In this document: one piece after another, positions 62,301-64,000 of the stretch
Position numbering within the stretch: position 1 is the stretch's first letter
Layout of the letters: every line of letters begins with the position of its first letter
Assembly: GCF_910594005.1 (NCBI RefSeq)
Contig: NC_057827.1
Location: 248,001 to 312,000 of the forward strand
Source: Cervus elaphus
Taxonomy: Eukaryota > Chordata > Mammalia > Artiodactyla > Cervidae
Length of the DNA: 64,000 bases
Direction of reading: 5' to 3'
Made by a program: the position numbers and the translations under genes
Notes under the pieces: generated by a model
Databases searched by the model: none
What the model was told of the DNA's origin: nothing
What the model saw: the letters and a program-made list of their open reading frames with translations, nothing else

Positions 62301-64000
62301 CGCGGCGTCCATTCCACTTGAGGCCGCAAGCTCAGGGTTCCTCTCACACACCTAGAGCTGAGAGAGCCTCCTCTTGAGGTGCTTGTGGTAAGGTGGTATT
62401 CCTCAGGAGTCGAAGCCAGGGAATAACCTCTCATCTCGTGTTGATTCTTGGTCCACGGAGCTCTTTCATGTTGCTACAGTGACCTCAGGATCCCTCTAGC
62501 CTTGAAACAGTGTTCTTGGGGTTTCTCTGGAGTGCCATCAAGGAAATCAAGGCTCCTTTCATGTGTGATGTGCAACACGGAATTTCTCTGCACGCAGTGC
62601 AGGGGAATCGGGCCTCATCTCGCGGCGAGGGGAAGTCTCATGATTTTTCTCGAGTTGCGGCGGGAACCTGGGGTATATTCTCGAGTTATGACGGGGATGG
62701 CCCTTCCACCCACGTGTTTCTTCAGCGACGTCAGGACTCCTGCCTAGTTGCGAGGGACAACTCTGGATTCTCCTCGAGGCTTGGCAGGGCAATTGGGATG
62801 CCTCTCCAGCTGAGGCGGGAGACCAAGTGTCCCTTTCCAAGTGCCACAGGAATCCTGGGACTCCTATCAAGTTTCACGAGGAGTCAGGCATCGTCTCCTT
62901 TGGAGGCACTGATCTCCGCGTACCTCTGGAGTTTTCAAAGGATGTGAGGCTATCGGTCGCGATGAGCTGGGGAACTAAGTCTTTCTCTGTGCTTTCCACA
63001 GGGGATTCAGACATCCTTTCGTCCTGGGAGATGCAAGACGAGCCTGCATTGAAGTCACTGCAGGGATATCCGGCCTTATTTCGAGTCAGGGCATCGCGGT
63101 GTCCATTCCACTTGAGGCCGCAAACTCAGGGTCCCTCTCACATACCTAGAGCTGAGAGAAGCCTCCTCTTGAGGTGCTTGTGGTAAGGTGGTATTCCTCT
63201 GGAGACGAATCCAGGGACTAACCTCTCTTTTCGAGTTGATTTTTGGTCCACAGAGTTCTTTCGTGTTGCTACAGTGACCTCAGGATCCCTCTATCCTTGA
63301 AACAGTGTTCTTGGGGTTTCTCTGGAGTGCCATCAAGGAAATCAAGGCTCCTTTCATGTGTGATGTGCAAGACGGAATTGCTCTGCACGCAGTACAGGGG
63401 AATCGGGCCTCATCTCGCATCGAGGGGGAAGTCTCATGGTTTTTGTCGAGTTGCGGCGGGAACCTGGGGTATATTCTCGAGTTACGACGGGGATGGCCCT
63501 TCCACCCACGTGTTTGTTCAGCCACGTCAGGACTCCTGCCTAGTTGCGAGGGACAACTCGGGATTCTCCTCGAGGCTTGGCAGGGCAATTGGGACGCCTC
63601 TCCAGCTGAGGCGGGAGACCAATTGTCCCTTTCCACGTGCCACAAGAATCCTGGGACTGCTATCAAGTTTCACGAGGAGTCAGGCATCGTCTCCTTTGGA
63701 GGCACTGATCTCCGCGTACCTCTGGAGTTTTAAAAGGATGTGAGGCCTCCGGTCACGATGAGGTGGGGAACTAGGTCTTTCTCTGTGGTCTCCACAGGGG
63801 ATTCAGACATCCTTTCTTCTAGGGAGATGCAAGACGAGCCTGCATTCAAGTCACTGCAGGGATATCCGGCCTTATTTCGAGTCAGGGAATCGCGGTGTCC
63901 ATTCCACTTGAGGCCTCAAACTCAGGATCCCTCTCACATACCTAGAGCTGAGAGAAGCCTCCTCTTGAGGTGCTTGTGGTAAGGTGGTATTCCTCAGGAG
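59327..64000 (+). repeat. Seven-monomer higher-order repeat, last copy, cut by right edge
   Basis: Starts: 59327, 60123, 60919, 61715, 62510, 63305 (the last has 696 bases before the window ends). From about 59.46 kb it repeats the previous 5,570 bp with no difference seen. The first 130 bases of monomer 75 differ from 53757: CAAGGATATCAAGG is private, and CTCGCGGCGAGG replaces CTCGCATCGAGG, so the exchange boundary falls between about 59.3 and 59.46 kb. Confidence 0.9.

Larger units (their letters stand above)
1..64000 (+). repeat. Tandem satellite array, 796-bp monomer, probable ruminant satellite I
   Basis: The same 796-bp unit recurs head to tail from the first to the last base, with no inversion, gap or foreign insertion seen. 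Using GTGTTCTTGGGG as the monomer start, units begin at 438, 1234, 2030, 2826 and so on to 63305. The 79 complete monomers span 62,867 bp, exactly 79 x 796 minus 17, and 17 monomers are 795 bp long by single-base deletions. Internally each monomer is made of degenerate 31-bp subrepeats. Known family: satellite I of Pecora (cervid satellite I, sheep/goat satellite I, bovine 1.715 satellite) has 31-bp subrepeats and is centromeric or pericentromeric; cervid and caprine versions have monomers of about 0.8 kb. The tandem array is certain; the family name comes from memory of the subrepeat signature and size; species is undetermined. The strand given is the one on which the subrepeat reads TCTCGAGTTGCGG. 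Confidence 0.97.

Noticed and set aside
1..64000. Bacterial or phage origin with a tandem protein family
   Set aside because: There is no ribosome-binding site pattern, no intergenic structure and no variation in gene content. A fixed 796-bp period with 31-bp subrepeats over 64 kb is typical of eukaryotic satellite DNA.
1..64000. Embedded transposable element or retroviral fragment
   Set aside because: The 796-bp register is unbroken from edge to edge and all length variation is explained by single-base deletions, so no insertion is present.
45001..64000. Assembly artefact as the sole explanation of the 5,570-bp identity
   Set aside because: Older copies of the same unit differ by scattered substitutions and the hybrid monomers are internally consistent, so real amplification fits. 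Read-depth confirmation was not possible, so an artefact in the last identical copy cannot be fully excluded.

Overview
The whole 64 kb window is one uninterrupted, head-to-tail satellite DNA array. I find no gene, RNA gene, transposon or unique sequence in it. The monomer is 796 bp. With a monomer counted from its conserved GTGTTCTTGGGG, the window holds 79 complete monomers (438 to 63304) and a partial one at each end (1-437 and 63305-64000). Each monomer is built from degenerate subrepeats of about 31 bp that start TCTCGAGTTGCGGCGGGA or close to it.

Organism: a 31-bp subrepeat with this TCTCGAG...GCGGCGGGA signature, in a monomer of about 0.8 kb, fits centromeric/pericentromeric satellite I of pecoran ruminants. 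That family includes cervid satellite I, the roughly 0.8-kb sheep/goat satellite I and the longer bovine 1.715 satellite. This is recognition from memory, not a database match; I cannot name the species. An array this long and clean suggests a long-read assembly through a centromeric region.

Monomers fall into four recurrent sequence classes that I call P, Q, R and S, each with linked diagnostic bases. Order by monomer: 1-8 R S P Q/R R P Q R; 9-12 P Q R Q(hybrid); 13-22 R R S S P Q P Q/R P Q; 23-27 R P/R S P R; 28-36 P Q R P Q R Q/R P Q; 37-44 P Q R/P Q R Q/R P Q; 45 R; 46-49 R S R S; 50-53 R S R S; 54-57 P Q/P Q R; 58-64 P Q P Q S R R; 65-67 P Q P; 68-74 Q S R Q P Q R; 75-80 Q S R Q P Q. The two main duplicated blocks are a nine-monomer block (21.9-29.1 kb copied at 29.1-35.5 kb, with one monomer lost) and a four-monomer block (36.25-39.43 kb copied at 39.43-42.62 kb). 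In the right third a seven-monomer higher-order repeat of 5,570 bp occupies 45.8-64 kb; its last two copies look identical where I compared them. Several monomers are hybrids that mark unequal-crossover junctions.

Long stop-free frames exist on both strands in most monomers, but they start at GTG or TTG, overlap antisense to each other and are better explained by the stop-poor 31-bp subrepeat. The biology here is repeat evolution (amplification, unequal exchange, conversion) and probably centromeric chromatin, not protein coding.
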